Below are positions 6,395 to 7,136 of a stretch of 7,136 nt of DNA, one piece after another. The stretch is from assembly GCA_937952345.1 (NCBI GenBank), contig CALFYN010000721.1, forward strand, positions 1 to 7,136. Direction: 5' to 3'. The stretch comes from an uncultured Acidobacteriota bacterium (lineage in GTDB: Bacteria; Acidobacteriota; Terriglobia; Bryobacterales; Bryobacteraceae). A program made the position numbers and the translations under genes. The number at the start of each line of letters is the position of its first letter. Position 1 is the first letter of the stretch. The notes beneath the pieces were generated by a model. The model did not search any database, had not been told where the DNA came from, and saw only the letters and a list, made by a program, of their open reading frames with translations.

Positions 6395-6412
6395 GGGAAC
6401 CGGCGAGTTCCC
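6395..6412. promoter_or_regulatory. GGGAAC-N6-GTTCCC dyad, candidate operator
   Basis: GGGAAC (6395-6400) and GTTCCC (6407-6412) form a perfect 6-bp inverted repeat around CGGCGA. The dyad covers the place where the -35 of the DUF4126 gene would be and sits seven bases before its TATGAT box, so it is well placed for a repressor or activator. It could equally be a chance hairpin in GC-rich DNA. Confidence 0.35.
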
Positions 6413-6419
6413 GCTTGCG

Positions 6420-6430
6420 TATGATAGGTG
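6420..6430 (+). promoter_or_regulatory. -10 box and ribosome binding site of the DUF4126 gene
   Basis: TATGAT at 6420-6425 is five of six to the -10 consensus. AGGTG at 6426-6430 follows directly and is four bases from the ATG at 6435. If TATGAT is the -10, transcription starts near 6432 and the ribosome binding site is not in the message, so only one of the two elements is likely to work. The AGGTG supports the start chosen. Confidence 0.4.
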
Positions 6431-6434
6431 AAAG

Positions 6435-7067
6435 ATGACCGCCTCACTTACATCCCTATCCGGACTGCTCGGGCTGTCGTTCGCCTCGGGAGTCAATTTG
6501 TATGCCGCGATTCTGGTGGTGGGACTCGGGCTGCGTTACGAGTGGCTGACCGGGTTGCCGAAGGAGCTTGCGCCGTTGACGCATCCGGCGGTGTTGGGGA
6601 CGGCGGCAGTGCTGTATTGTGTGGAATTTTTCGCGGACAAGATTCCGTTTGTGAGCGCGGCGTGGGATACGTTGCACACGTTCGTGCGGCCGATCGGGGC
6701 GGCGGTGATGGCGTTGACGGCGGCTTCGCAACTGGGGCCGGTGGAGCAGACGCTGGTGGGGCTGACGGGTGGAGCGGTGGCGCTGACTTCGCATGCGACG
6801 AAGATGGGAGTGCGATTGCTGGCGCACGGGACGGGCGAGCCGTTGACGCAGGCGGCGATGAGCACGGCCGAGGATGTGTTCGCGGTGACGCTGGTGCTGC
6901 TGGTTTCGCAGTATCCGTATGTGGCGCTGGGGATTGTGGTGGTGCTGCTGATCGGGATTGCGATTGTGCTACCGCTGCTGTGGAAGGCGCTATCGGCGAT
7001 CTTCCGGGGGATTGCGAACCGGCTGCAGAAGTGGTTTGGGCCGGGGGCCGAGGAGGCGCGTTACTGA
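6435..7067 (+). CDS. DUF4126 family membrane protein
   Basis: This 210-residue protein matches the DUF4126 pattern (Pfam PF13548), a family of small bacterial membrane proteins with no established function. Visible family features are 'GVNLYAAILVVGLGLRY' (about 19-35), EFFADKIPFV (about 64-73), AWDTLHTFVRP (about 76-86) and the following small-residue membrane stretch to about 98. Further hydrophobic segments lie near 105-120, 148-158 and 163-183. The C-terminus is a short amphipathic, basic tail (LWKALSAIFRGIANRLQKW) that may lie on the membrane surface. The start is supported by AGGTG upstream. It stands alone on the plus strand, divergent from the acyltransferase, and its end overlaps a probable opposing gene by seven bases. 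Its role is unknown; the membrane location is inferred from hydrophobicity. Confidence 0.88.
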   Translation: MTASLTSLSGLLGLSFASGVNLYAAILVVGLGLRYEWLTGLPKELAPLTHPAVLGTAAVLYCVEFFADKIPFVSAAWDTLHTFVRPIGAAVMALTAASQLGPVEQTLVGLTGGAVALTSHATKMGVRLLAHGTGEPLTQAAMSTAEDVFAVTLVLLVSQYPYVALGIVVVLLIGIAIVLPLLWKALSAIFRGIANRLQKWFGPGAEEARY

Positions 7068-7136
7068 AAGCGCTCCATTCCGTGGTGGATGGGAAAGAGG
7101 TGCGGATGCGCCGCGGCGGCGAGGATGCGGACGGTG
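7061..7136 (-). CDS. C-terminal fragment of an unidentified gene
   Basis: On the minus strand an open frame enters from the window edge and ends with TAA at 7063-7061, encoding 24 complete residues ending HPHLFPIHHGMERFQ. Codons are strongly C-ending (ACC, GTC, CGC, ATC, CTC), as in the other minus-strand genes. The frame fills the otherwise empty end of the window and overlaps the convergent DUF4126 stop by seven bases. It is too short to assign a family, and a chance open frame cannot be excluded. Confidence 0.5.
   Translation of the reverse strand, partial: TVRILAAAAHPHLFPIHHGMERFQ

Overview
The window looks like chromosomal DNA of a GC-rich environmental bacterium. The best guess is an Acidobacteriota member of the Solibacter/Bryobacter kind. 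This is inferred from the mix of a secreted sulfatase, mutarotase-like and dehydrogenase proteins ending their signals in 'AQ', a collagen-like protein with a 'VMDTRP...IPASARAYSLN...HVIIDINGYF' module, and a DUF4126 protein. No marker gene settles the taxonomy. I see no rRNA, tRNA, CRISPR array, transposase or phage gene.

Layout. At the left edge a gene on the minus strand enters the window with only its first 49 codons (1-147, exported protein). It is divergent from a plus-strand run of three genes. These encode an exported galactose-mutarotase-like protein (246-1364), a D-2-hydroxyacid dehydrogenase with an apparent Sec signal (1395-2402) and a Tat-type arylsulfatase-family sulfatase (2402-3823). 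The last two overlap by one base, so they are probably translationally coupled. The divergent spacer (148-245) holds two copies of a 13-bp direct repeat that bracket GC-rich palindromes.

The sulfatase converges on a minus-strand collagen-like protein (3825-5126) with one base between the two stop codons, and a perfect 8-bp hairpin lies just inside the sulfatase end. Upstream of the collagen-like gene on the same strand is a membrane acyltransferase-3 family gene (5163-6332). A divergent spacer (6333-6434) with promoter-like elements and a dyad separates it from a plus-strand DUF4126 membrane protein (6435-7067). The last bases probably carry the C-terminus of another minus-strand gene.

How they may work together. 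The three-gene run would suit extracytoplasmic handling of sulfated or otherwise decorated carbohydrates: sulfate removal, sugar binding or epimerisation, and oxidation or reduction of a hydroxyacid. This is inference from families and order only. The acyltransferase and collagen-like protein point to cell-surface modification and a surface filament or adhesin. I found no clear multi-gene defence or mobile system. The items most worth following up are the signal-bearing NAD-dependent dehydrogenase, the three-part collagen-like protein and the repeat-bracketed divergent promoter region.
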